Source of the DNA: Mangrovicoccus sp. HB161399
GTDB taxonomy: Bacteria; Pseudomonadota; Alphaproteobacteria; Rhodobacterales; Rhodobacteraceae
DNA length: 64,000 nt
Direction: 5' to 3'
Assembly (NCBI RefSeq): GCF_013184745.1
Contig: NZ_JAATVU010000009.1
Coordinates: forward strand, 62,001 to 126,000
A program made the translations under genes and the position numbers. Below, in pieces: positions 35,467 through 43,393 of this stretch (position 1 is the stretch's first letter; every line of letters begins with the position of its first letter). Below the pieces are notes generated by a model, which was not told the DNA's origin, ran no database searches, and saw only the letters and a program-made list of their open reading frames with translations.

Positions 35467-35517
35467 CTCATTCGGCGGGCGGACAGTCCCCCGGACTGTC
35501 CTCCAATCCGCCTCATT
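35467..35517. repeat. 39-bp hairpin element flanked by 6-bp direct repeats
   Basis: CTCATT at 35467-35472 and 35512-35517 flanks a 39-bp unit whose centre is GGACAGTCC-CCC-GGACTGTCC (35481-35501), with CGGCGG and CCGC extending the arms imperfectly. The direct repeats look like a target-site duplication. On the IS reading strand it encodes RTVRGTVRPP. Confidence 0.7.
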
Positions 35518-35549
35518 GCTGGATCCGCTTCCGGTCGTCCTTGTGCTGC

Positions 35550-35582
35550 GGGCTTTAGCGGCACCACTGGCGCCACGGTCCC
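35550..35582 (-). repeat. 33-bp dispersed repeat, copy B
   Basis: Same unit as 33782-33814 (30 of 33 identical), here within the IS3 OrfA remnant. On the reverse strand it encodes GTVAPVVPLKP. Confidence 0.75.
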
Positions 35583-36063
35583 TCCGCACTCCCTGGCGAT
35601 CCGCGCCGAGGCCGTCCGGTCCCAGCCGTTTGCCTGCTCGCACGCCTCCCGCCAGATGGCGATCTGCTCGGGAAAAATCCCGCGGCGGCGGCAATAGTCG
35701 CCCAGCTCGGTCAAGTTCAGCGCGGCCGCTTCTGTCACCGCCGCGGTCGCCTCGTCCCTCGGACCGGTGGCGGTCCCGAGACGTCCAGCCTTCGACATGC
35801 GCATCCGCTTCGGGCAGCAGCTTGCCCTTCGCCCGCGCCTCGGCGCGCCGTTTCGCGAGCGTGCCCCGCGAGATCCCTTCCTCAGCCGACAGCCGGTTCA
35901 AGGACATTCGCCATGGCCGCTCGGACCAGCGGTGCGGCATGGCCCATTGTTCGGCGGCAGCATCTTCGCGGAAACCGCCGCCTTTCGTTCCGGCGAACAG
36001 CCCACTGGCCATCCTGTCCCGCCCGCCTCGACGCAAGGTCTCAGATCGAAGGACGGTGACAAC

Positions 36064-36682
36064 TACCCTGCACGAGGGGGGGAGACGCATGCTGTTAGTC
36101 CCGCCGCCAGGAGCTGGGTTTGGACCGAGGCAGCCCATTTTCGCTGGGGCAGATTCCGACCTGAGCGGCTCGGACTGCCGCCGATGTCATCATCGCTTGG
36201 TCCGCCGTGGTCGCGGAAAGGCCGGAGGAGGCCATGAGGTCAGGGGGGATCCCTGCCCAGCTACCCGAGCACCGCATCAGGCGCCAGAGTATCCTCGTGG
36301 AGTGCAAGCCAGCACGGCGCGATGGTCTGCATTTCCGAGTTCGCCGCCGCGTTCTCGCCCGGTCTCTGGGCGGCAATGCGGCGGACCAGAGCGATCCGTG
36401 CAGGACCTGCCTGAAAGCGTCGCGCAAGTCGGCGGGTGGTTTCGGATCGGAGCCTTCAAGGGAACGTGGCCTGCGGCCTGGCCATGACCGCGGTGTCCCG
36501 CGCGATCTCGATGTGTCGGATCATTTTTCAGGAGCCTGTCGGTTCGGGATGGACCTGGCTCTGCATCCACGTTGCCAAGCCTGCCGCGACGATGCCGCAG
36601 GGGGCGGGCGGGCCGCATGACTGAGCCTCGCCCGCGGGTCCCGGACTGGGAGTTGCTTCGCTCTCAGGGAAAAGGGCTCCCT
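36064..36682. other. About 620 bp of unassigned sequence between two IS remnants
   Basis: No gene can be supported. Frames on both strands are open for up to 137 codons but resemble nothing and have no ribosome site. The sequence lies between the right end of the first IS3 element and the OrfA of the second, and is probably remnant DNA of other elements. Confidence 0.4.
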
Positions 36683-36982
36683 ATGAGCACACAGTGCCGC
36701 CGCCACTTCCCGGCGGAGTTCAAGGAACGGCGCCTAGCCCGGCTTTCCGAGCCGGATGCCGCCCGAACCAGCGTCAACCGGGAACTGGGCGCGACGCCGC
36801 CGCAGCTGAAGGGCTGGCGGCTCGAACCGACAGCCGCAGGCTCGGCCGAGGCGATCCGCAAGCAGCAGGCCGAGGCTACGGAATTGGCCGAGCTGCGCTT
36901 GGAGAACCGGTGCCTCAATGAAGAGGCGGAAGTGATGGGTAAGGCATCGGCCTTTTTCGCGCAGTGGGCGGAGAAGCCGTGA
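36683..36982 (+). CDS. IS3-family transposase OrfA (second element), 99 aa
   Basis: A complete OrfA: HTH region RRHFPAEFKERRLARLSEP...ATPPQLKGW (about 6-47), then a leucine-zipper-like helix ATELAELRLENRCLNEEAEVMGKASAFF. In intact elements OrfA is fused to OrfB by -1 frameshifting or acts as a repressor. Its TGA overlaps the GTG start of the OrfB remnant. The OrfB is broken, so the element is dead. Opposite orientation to the first IS3 copy and a different IS3 subgroup by sequence. Confidence 0.7.
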   Translation: MSTQCRRHFPAEFKERRLARLSEPDAARTSVNRELGATPPQLKGWRLEPTAAGSAEAIRKQQAEATELAELRLENRCLNEEAEVMGKASAFFAQWAEKP

Positions 36983-37400
36983 AGGACAAGCTCGCCTTCA
37001 TCGCTGCCCACGTTGCCGACCGCGCCGTCCGCGCGCGGACGGCGCGGTCGGACGGATAGCGCTCTGGGCCGCGCCCTGCCGGGCTTTTCGGTGAGCAGGA
37101 GCTGGCCGCATTCTTGGCGCGCCAGGCTGCGGAGGATGCGCCGTTGCCGCAGATGCGAGCAGTCGTCGAGGCCGGCCACCGGCGGTACGGCGCGCCGCGC
37201 TTCCATGCCGAGCCGTGCGACCAGGGCATCCGCAGAGCCAAGAAAGACGGTGGCCAACCTCATGAAAGACATTGGGCTCTTGCCTCGACGCCGGGGGCGC
37301 ATGCAGCGGACGACCGAAAGCCGACGCAAACCATGGATCGCGCCAAACCTCCCTCAGCGGAATTTCGGCAAGTTGTCCTGGCGCGTGAAGCCCGCGCTGG
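36979..37400 (+). pseudogene. IS3 OrfB N-terminal remnant (second element)
   Basis: Starts VKDKLAFIAAH, is interrupted by a 36-bp palindrome and a stop, resumes in another frame with HRRYGAPRFHAEPCDQGIR, then a third with KTVANLMKDIGLLPRRRGR and WIAPNLPQRNF. This is the HTH_21 part of IS3 OrfB; the DDE catalytic domain is absent. Confidence 0.65.
37016..37051. repeat. 36-bp perfect palindrome in the second IS3 remnant
   Basis: Perfect palindrome with centre GCGCGC and GTCC...GGAC arms, extending 15 more bases of pure GC-rich symmetry on each side. It lies 11 codons into OrfB and is followed by a stop codon. Confidence 0.7.
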
Positions 37401-37904
37401 AATGCCGAGTGTCCTGATTGAGGAGGATAGGACCGCAAGAGCACGCCGACCCTCCCATCAGGTCACTTCCTGCTCGGCTCCGCCGAGATGGCCACCTGGA
37501 AAATGCGACAGTGCGATGTCGTAAGATCAAATGAGATATAGGTCAGGCCATCAGGCCGCGGTGGCATGTTCACGGTCTGGCGGATGCCCACTTGCTCCGT
37601 GCGGACGGCACATGTGTCCGTACCAAACTGGCGTGGGCCTGTTCCAGCCTGTCATGCCCGATCGGCCGGAAGCCGATCGCGCGGTCTCGGGCCAGGAGGC
37701 AGCGGATCGTGCCCCAGTGCCGCCGGTCGGGCCCGTCGAAGGGGAAGGCCCGGGCGGCGCGCGGCTTCGCCGCGATGCAGTCCGTCTGTATCCCTGGGGC
37801 GTCCTGCAGGACGACACAGGTGCCGGTGCCGCATGAGCCGGGCCTGGTGGCTCCCTGGGCCGGTTCCGGTCCGGGGAGCGGCGTTGGAGCCTGCAGCATG
37901 CAAG
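37401..37904. other. About 500 bp of unassigned, probably mobile-element-derived sequence
   Basis: No gene is supported. The 14-bp palindrome CGTCCTGCAGGACG near 37800-37813 has the same GTCC...GGAC arms seen in other elements. A reverse-strand frame reads through PFDGPDRRHWGTIRCLLAR but I cannot place it in a family. Confidence 0.35.
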
Positions 37905-37926
37905 AGGGCGCCCCTGAGGGCGCCCT
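37905..37926 (-). terminator. Terminator after scoB
   Basis: AGGGCGCC (37905-37912) pairs with GGCGCCCT (37919-37926), just beyond the end of the CoA-transferase gene on its strand; followed by CTTGC. Confidence 0.55.
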
Positions 37927-37952
37927 GGAAATGCAATGCTGCCGGGGACCGA

Positions 37953-38582
37953 TCAGTCGACCAGGGTCGCTTCGGTTGCGGCGCGCAGCTCTTCCTCGGA
38001 GACGCCGTCGGCCAGCTCGACGATCTTCAGGCCGCCCTCGACCACGTCGAGCACGCCCAGGTTGGTGATGATCCGGTCGACCACGCCCTTGCCTGTCAGC
38101 GGCAGGGTGCATTCCTTAAGGACCTTCGATTCGCCGTGCTTGTTGGCGTGGTCCATGACGACGACCACGCGGCCGACGCCGGCCACCAGGTCCATCGCGC
38201 CGCCCATGCCCTTGACCAGCTTGCCCGGAATCATCCAGTTAGCCAGGTCGCCGTTCTCGGCCACTTCCATCGCGCCCAGGATCGCCGCCGCGATCTTGCC
38301 GCCGCGGATCATGCCGAAGCTGGTCGCGCTGTCGAAATACGCGGTGTTCGGCACCTCGGTGATGGTCTGCTTGCCGGCGTTGATCAGGTCAGGATCCTCT
38401 TCGCCCTCGTAGGGGAAGGGGCCCATGCCGAGCATGCCGTTCTCGGATTGCAGCGTCACCGTCACCCCCTCGGGGATGAAGTTCGGAACCAGGGTCGGGA
38501 TGCCGATCCCCAGGTTCACATAGGTGCCGTCTTCGAGTTCCTTCGCGGCGCGTGCCGCCATCTGGTTGCGGTCCCAAGGCAT
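37953..38582 (-). CDS. scoB: 3-oxoacid CoA-transferase subunit B
   Basis: Moves CoA from succinyl-CoA (or another donor) to acetoacetate, feeding ketone-body and PHB breakdown. The subunit-B signature [12 protein letters not shown], containing the catalytic Glu (ENG), is at about residues 44-55; [14 protein letters not shown] and [19 protein letters not shown] follow the family. 209 aa is normal. The partner subunit A lies upstream, but a gene for a membrane protein is placed between the two. Confidence 0.93.
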   Translation of the reverse strand: MPWDRNQMAARAAKELEDGTYVNLGIGIPTLVPNFIPEGVTVTLQSENGMLGMGPFPYEGEEDPDLINAGKQTITEVPNTAYFDSATSFGMIRGGKIAAAILGAMEVAENGDLANWMIPGKLVKGMGGAMDLVAGVGRVVVVMDHANKHGESKVLKECTLPLTGKGVVDRIITNLGVLDVVEGGLKIVELADGVSEEELRAATEATLVD

Positions 38583-38602
38583 GTCGGTGCCTCCCTCATC
38601 TG

Positions 38603-39220
38603 TTAACCTGTCTGGAATGCCGCGGAGATCAGCTCGATCATGCCGAACCCCGCGGTTTGGAAACTCAGGGCCATGGACACTGGCCTGGCCCTCAGAGATG
38701 CGTCCCACCAGCCGGTGCCGCCGGATCCCGCCGCGGCAGGGCCTTCCTCCACCTCGAGCCGTCCCGCCCCGAAGCGTGCCCGGATCTCCGCCCGCGATGC
38801 CAGGGCAATCCGCGAGGGCGCGCCGGTGACAAGGAAGGCGAAATACTGCGCCGGCGCGATCACCATCAGCCAGCCCAGCACGGCCGCCGCGAAAAGCAGC
38901 GCCCAGGGGATCATCAGGAGCCTGTCGAGCGGTCCCACCGGCCCGCCGCGGTTTCGGCTGCGCAGATGGGTGCCCATCACCCGGAGCGGGAGCCCCGCCA
39001 CCTGCAAAGCCGCGCCGCAGAATTCCCGCGGATTGGCCGAGATCAGCCCGGCATTCGCCTCCCAGCCGGGCCAGGCCCAGCCGATGGCGGCAAGTCCGAG
39101 GCTGATCAGCGCGCCGGAGGCGAGATACCACTGCGCATAGCTCTGGCCGAAGGCGGCGAAGACGGCCGAAGCGGCGACGACCAGTCCGGCCGGCAGGGCC
39201 AGCCAGGCAAGATCCCGCAT
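38603..39220 (-). CDS. Putative membrane protein between scoA and scoB, 205 aa
   Basis: Two hydrophobic segments near the N-terminus (about 4-26 and 31-50) and one near 105-130 suggest a multi-pass membrane protein. The C-terminal part is soluble. No family recognised. The ATG at 39220 has GGAGG 6 bases upstream and is preferred to an earlier one at 39238. Tight spacing to scoA (25 bases) and scoB (20 bases) puts it in the same transcript, so a role in transport or regulation of the ketoacid pathway is possible but unproven. Confidence 0.65.
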   Translation of the reverse strand: MRDLAWLALPAGLVVAASAVFAAFGQSYAQWYLASGALISLGLAAIGWAWPGWEANAGLISANPREFCGAALQVAGLPLRVMGTHLRSRNRGGPVGPLDRLLMIPWALLFAAAVLGWLMVIAPAQYFAFLVTGAPSRIALASRAEIRARFGAGRLEVEEGPAAAGSGGTGWWDASLRARPVSMALSFQTAGFGMIELISAAFQTG

Positions 39221-39244
39221 CGGCGCCTCCGGCCGCATCCTGCG

Positions 39245-39949
39245 TCAGGCCTCGGCGCGGGCGCGGGTGGTGACCTTCTCGATCCGCTTCTCGTGCTCGC
39301 CCTGGATCAGGCGGTGGACATAGATGCCCGGCATGTGGATCTGGTCGGGATCGAGCGTGCCCACCGGCACGATTTCCTCGACCTCCATCACGCAGACCTT
39401 GCCGCACATCGCGGCCGGCGGATTGAAGTTGCGGGCGGTCTTGCGGAAGATGCAGTTGCCGCTCTCGTCGGCTTTCCAGGCCTTCACGATGGAGAGGTCG
39501 GCGAAGATGCCCTTCTCCATGATGTAGGTCTCGCCGTCGAAATCCTTGTGTTCCTTGCCCTCGGCGATCTGGGTGCCGACGCCGGTCTTGGTGTAGAATC
39601 CGGGGATGCCGCAGCCGCCGGCGCGCATGCGCTCCGCCAGGGTGCCCTGCGGGTTGAACTCCAGCTCCAGCTCGCCGGAGAGGTACTGGCGCATGAATTC
39701 GGCGTTCTCGCCCACATAGGACGACATCATCTTCTTGACCTGCTTGGTCTGCAGCAGGATCCCCAGGCCGAAATCATCGACGCCGGCGTTGTTCGAGGCG
39801 ACGGTGAGGTCCTTGGTGCCGGCTTCCTTGATCGCCTGGATCAGGAGCTCCGGAATGCCGCACAGGCCGAAACCGCCTGCCGCGATCAGCATCCCGTCGA
39901 ACAGAAGGCCGTCGAGCGCCTCGGCGGCCGATCCGTAAACTTTCTTCAT
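39245..39949 (-). CDS. scoA: 3-oxoacid CoA-transferase subunit A
   Basis: Partner of ScoB. Family marks are [13 protein letters not shown] (25-37, CoA-binding glycine loop), [35 protein letters not shown] and [15 protein letters not shown]. 234 aa is normal. It is the first gene of a three-gene unit scoA-membrane protein-scoB. Confidence 0.93.
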   Translation of the reverse strand: MKKVYGSAAEALDGLLFDGMLIAAGGFGLCGIPELLIQAIKEAGTKDLTVASNNAGVDDFGLGILLQTKQVKKMMSSYVGENAEFMRQYLSGELELEFNPQGTLAERMRAGGCGIPGFYTKTGVGTQIAEGKEHKDFDGETYIMEKGIFADLSIVKAWKADESGNCIFRKTARNFNPPAAMCGKVCVMEVEEIVPVGTLDPDQIHMPGIYVHRLIQGEHEKRIEKVTTRARAEA

Positions 39950-40075
39950 TGGGTATCCCCTTTGCCTCCACTCCCGAGCGTTTTGACGCGCCGCAGCGAA
40001 GGTGTCAACGGAATGGCTGCATACCAAATCGGGTATCGTTCGGGCAGCTTCGCGGCGGATGCATTGCTGTGCGGT

Positions 40076-40666
40076 TCAGAGCCGGTGGACCAATCGCGTG
40101 GCGCGGCGGAAGCCCAGCACCGGCGCCAGCGGACCGGCGCGGACGGCCTCCTGGGCCCGGTAGCCGCGCCGCTCGTAGAGCGCGCGGGCGCGCGGATTGC
40201 GGTCATCGACCTCCAGCCGGATCGCGCCCAGGCCGCGGCGGCGCGCCTCGGTCTCGATCCCGTCGATCAGCCGCGAGCCGATTCCGAGGCCGCGCAGGTC
40301 GGACCGGACGCAGAGCGCTTCGAGCATCAGCTCGCCGTCCCGGGCCTCCCGGCCGAAACGCTCGAGCAGCCAGCTGCGCCAGAGCGTGCCGAAGCGGCCG
40401 TAGACCGGGCGCAGCTGTTCGGGCCCCAGCTCGACCAGTCCGGCTCCGCAGGGCAGGCGGAAGCCCGCCACACCGAGGATGGCGCCGCCGGGCGAGGCGG
40501 CGGCAAGGGCGCAGTCGGGGCGGATGGCCTGCGCCAGCACCGCCAGCGCCTTGGGCTCCGGGAAGAGAGCCGTGCCGAGCTTGCGCGAGAAGGCCTGCCA
40601 GACCAGCGCCGCGGCCGCGCCGCGTTCGGTCCCGGAGAGCATCCGGACGTGGCAGGCAGGGGACAC
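40076..40666 (-). CDS. GNAT-family N-acetyltransferase, 196 aa
   Basis: Acetyl-CoA-dependent acetyltransferase. The acetyl-CoA loop is in LCVRSDLRGLGIGSRLI (R/Q-x-x-G-x-G/A form), preceded by the acidic strand LMLEALCV, and the C-terminal motif is NPRARALYERRGYR. The substrate is unknown. A GTG at 40666, just after the topA stop, includes the first beta strand (HVRML); an ATG at 40642 would cut it. It is probably co-transcribed with topA. Confidence 0.78.
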   Translation of the reverse strand: MSPACHVRMLSGTERGAAAALVWQAFSRKLGTALFPEPKALAVLAQAIRPDCALAAASPGGAILGVAGFRLPCGAGLVELGPEQLRPVYGRFGTLWRSWLLERFGREARDGELMLEALCVRSDLRGLGIGSRLIDGIETEARRRGLGAIRLEVDDRNPRARALYERRGYRAQEAVRAGPLAPVLGFRRATRLVHRL

Positions 40667-40670
40667 CGCG

Positions 40671-43304
40671 CTATTCCAGGACGTCCGGGCCTTCGCCGTC
40701 CTTCTTCGCCGCCTTCTTGGCAGCGGGCTTTTTCGCTGCGGTCTTCTTGGCGGCCGGTTTCTTGGCCGCAGCCTTCTTCGCCGTGCCCTTCTTGGCGCCG
40801 GACTTGGTCGCGCGGGCATTGACCAGCTCGACCGCCAGATCCAGCGTCACGTCCTCGGGCTCCACCGTTTCCGGCAGCGTCGCGTTGACCTTGCCCCATT
40901 TGACATAGGGCCCGTAGCGGCCCTTCATCACCGACAGCTCGCCGCCTTCGGGATGCTCGCCGAGTTCCTTCAGCGGCTTGGTCGCGGCCGGCTTCCCGCG
41001 CTTGGGCTTGGCGGCCAGCACCTCCACCGCGCGGTTCATGCCGATGGTGAAGACCTCTTCGACATCATCGAGGTTGGCGTTCGTGCCGCCCTTGTTGGAA
41101 ATCGAGTCGGCGTGCTTCAGATAGGGCCCGTAGCGGCCGAGATTGGCCCAGATCATCACCCCGTCCTCGGGGTGGGGGCCGATCTCGCGCGGCAGGGACA
41201 GCAGCTTCACGGCCTGTTCCAGCGTGACATCCTCGGGCGGCCAGGCTTTCGGCACGGACTGGCGCGGCGGCTTCGGATTCTCGTCGGTCGCCGGGCCGCG
41301 CTGGACATAAGGGCCGAACCGGCCCTTGAAGACGCGGATTTCCTCGCCAGCATCCTCGCCCAGCAGCTTGCCTTCGGGCGGGATCGCGCGGGCGGCCTCG
41401 TCGCCTTCGAGCGGCGGGCCGAAGGGGCGGGTGAAGCGGCATTCGGGATAGTTCGAGCAGCCGATGAAGGCGCCGCCGGAGCGCGCCGTGCGCATCGACA
41501 GCCGTCCGGTGCCGCAATTCGGGCAGATCCGCGGGTCGGTGCCGTCTTCCTTGGGCGGGTAGAGATGCGGCGCCAGCGCCTCGTCGATCTGGTCGAGCAC
41601 TTCGGAGATGCGCAGGTCGGCGGTTTCCTCGATCGCCGCCGAGAAATCGCGCCAGAACTGCCGCAGCACCTCCTTGTAGTCGCGGCTGCCCGCCGAAACG
41701 TCGTCGAGCTCGTTTTCCAGCCCGGCGGTGAAGTCGTACTCGACGTAGCGCCGGAAATACTTGGTGAGGAAAATCGTCACCAGCCGCCCCTTGTCCTCGG
41801 GGATCAGCCGGTTCTGTTCCTTGGTGACGTAGCCGCGGTCCTGGATCGTGGTGACGATCGAGGCATAGGTGGAGGGCCGCCCGATGCCGAGCTCCTCCAT
41901 CTTCTTCACCAGCGTTGCCTCGGTATAGCGCGGCGGCGGCTGGGTGAAATGCTGCTCGGGCGTGACCCCGTCCTTCTTCATCGGCTCGCCTTCGGCGACC
42001 TGCGGCAGGCGGCGGTCGTCGTCATCCTCGGGCTCGTCGCGGCCTTCCTCGTAGACCTTTAGGAAGCCGTCGAACAGGATCACCTGTCCGGTGGCGCGCA
42101 GCCCGACCTGGCCGTCGGCGGAAAAGACCTCCATCGTGGTGCGTTCCAGCCGCGCGGCCTCCATCTGGCTGGCCAGCGTGCGCTTCCAGATCAGGTCGTA
42201 GAGCTTGCGCTGGTCGGCATCGGAAATCTTCAGCTCGTCCGGCGCGGTCGACATCTCGGTCGGCCGGATGCATTCGTGGGCTTCCTGCGCGTTCTTGGCC
42301 TTGTTCTTGTAGGTCCGCGGCTTTTCCGGCAGGTATTCGGCGCCGTAGCGCGCCTTGATCGCGTCGCGCGCGGAGGTCACCGCCTCGGGCGCCATGTCGA
42401 TGCCGTCGGTCCGCATGTAGGTGATGTGGCCCGCCTCGTAGAGCCGCTGTGCCGCCGACATGGTCTGGCGCGCGCCCATGCCGAATTTCCGGCTGGCTTC
42501 CTGCTGCAGCGTCGAGGTCATGAACGGCGGCGACGGATTGCGGCTGCCGGGGCGCGCTTCGACCGACTTGACCGAAAGGTCGCGTGAGCGGATCGCCTGC
42601 ACCGCTAGGTCCGCAGCTTCGCTGGTGGGAATGTCGAACTTGTCGAGCTTCTTGCCGCCCAGAACGGTCAGGCGGGCCTCCAGCGTCTGGTTGCGCGGCG
42701 TCTTCAGCAGCGCCTTGACGGTCCAGTATTCCTGGGCGCGGAAGGCCTCGATCTCCATTTCGCGCTCGACGATCAGGCGGAGGCAGACGGATTGCACGCG
42801 GCCGGCGGACTTGGCGCCGGGCAGCTTTCGCCAGAGCACCGGCGACAGGTTGAAGCCGACGAGATAGTCGAGGGCACGGCGGGCCAGGTAGGCCTCCACC
42901 AGTTCCATGTCGACATCGCGGGGCGATTTCATCGCGGTGGTGACGGCCGACTTGGTGATCGCGTTGAAGACCACGCGCTTGACGTCGGTGGTCTTCTTGA
43001 TCGCCTTGCGCTTGGTCAGCGCCTCCTGGAGGTGCCAGGAAATCGCCTCTCCCTCGCGGTCGGGGTCGGTCGCGAGGATCAGCGCGTCGTCATTGGCCAG
43101 CGCGTCGGCGATCGCCTTGACGTGCTTCCTGCTGTCGGAGGCGATCTCCCACAGCATCTCGAAATCCTTGTCGGGATCGACGGAGCCGTTCTTGGGCGGC
43201 AGGTCGCGGACATGGCCGTAGGAGGCCAGGACCGTATAGTCGGATCCCAGATACTTGTTGATAGTCTTGGCTTTGGCCGGGGATTCGACGACGACGACGG
43301 GCAT
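40671..43304 (-). CDS. topA: DNA topoisomerase I
   Basis: Type IA topoisomerase that relaxes negative supercoils. In order: Toprim domain (VVVESPAKAKTINKYLGSDY), the active-site Tyr in GHITYMRTDGIDM, one four-Cys zinc finger (CPNCGTG...CSNYPEC), then several repeat modules of the GRYGPYLKH type without cysteines, and a Lys/Ala/Pro-rich C-terminal tail (KKAAAKKPAAKK repeated), common in alphaproteobacterial TopA. 877 aa is normal. Confidence 0.96.
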   Translation of the reverse strand: MPVVVVESPAKAKTINKYLGSDYTVLASYGHVRDLPPKNGSVDPDKDFEMLWEIASDSRKHVKAIADALANDDALILATDPDREGEAISWHLQEALTKRKAIKKTTDVKRVVFNAITKSAVTTAMKSPRDVDMELVEAYLARRALDYLVGFNLSPVLWRKLPGAKSAGRVQSVCLRLIVEREMEIEAFRAQEYWTVKALLKTPRNQTLEARLTVLGGKKLDKFDIPTSEAADLAVQAIRSRDLSVKSVEARPGSRNPSPPFMTSTLQQEASRKFGMGARQTMSAAQRLYEAGHITYMRTDGIDMAPEAVTSARDAIKARYGAEYLPEKPRTYKNKAKNAQEAHECIRPTEMSTAPDELKISDADQRKLYDLIWKRTLASQMEAARLERTTMEVFSADGQVGLRATGQVILFDGFLKVYEEGRDEPEDDDDRRLPQVAEGEPMKKDGVTPEQHFTQPPPRYTEATLVKKMEELGIGRPSTYASIVTTIQDRGYVTKEQNRLIPEDKGRLVTIFLTKYFRRYVEYDFTAGLENELDDVSAGSRDYKEVLRQFWRDFSAAIEETADLRISEVLDQIDEALAPHLYPPKEDGTDPRICPNCGTGRLSMRTARSGGAFIGCSNYPECRFTRPFGPPLEGDEAARAIPPEGKLLGEDAGEEIRVFKGRFGPYVQRGPATDENPKPPRQSVPKAWPPEDVTLEQAVKLLSLPREIGPHPEDGVMIWANLGRYGPYLKHADSISNKGGTNANLDDVEEVFTIGMNRAVEVLAAKPKRGKPAATKPLKELGEHPEGGELSVMKGRYGPYVKWGKVNATLPETVEPEDVTLDLAVELVNARATKSGAKKGTAKKAAAKKPAAKKTAAKKPAAKKAAKKDGEGPDVLE

Positions 43305-43393
43305 TCACGCTCTTCTCGGACTGACAGTCTTGAAACTGCCGGGTAGATGTGGCCGTTGCATCCTGAATGTCAATCCATGCAGGCTAGACCCGG

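Larger units (their letters stand above)
35370..35940 (-). pseudogene. IS3 OrfA remnant with two repeat inserts
   Basis: OrfA-like segments in alternating frames: MSLNRLSAEEGISRGTLAK, GKLLPEADAHVEGWTSRD, then ALNLTELGDYCRRRGIFPEQ and IAIWREACEQANGWDRTASA, and finally ERELRRKEKALAEAAALVVL. This is the HTH plus leucine-zipper protein of an IS3 element. Between WDRTASARIARE and ERELRRKEKAL lie the 33-bp repeat (copy B) and the 39-bp hairpin element. Another frame change occurs at a small GTCC-CTC-GGAC hairpin (35754-35764). Exact ends are uncertain. Confidence 0.65.
33979..36063 (-). mobile_element. IS3-family insertion sequence, decayed, about 2.1 kb
   Basis: Inward-reading ends carry the same sequence: GTTGTCACCG at 33979-33988 and its reverse complement CGGTGACAAC at 36054-36063, with weaker similarity continuing inward, so these are probably the terminal inverted repeats. 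Between them are remnants of an OrfA (HTH protein) and an OrfB (rve/DDE integrase). IS3 elements are usually 1.2-1.6 kb; the extra length is accounted for at least partly by short palindromic inserts at 34490, 34726, 34978, 35467 and 35550. No obvious target duplication was seen. Confidence 0.6.
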
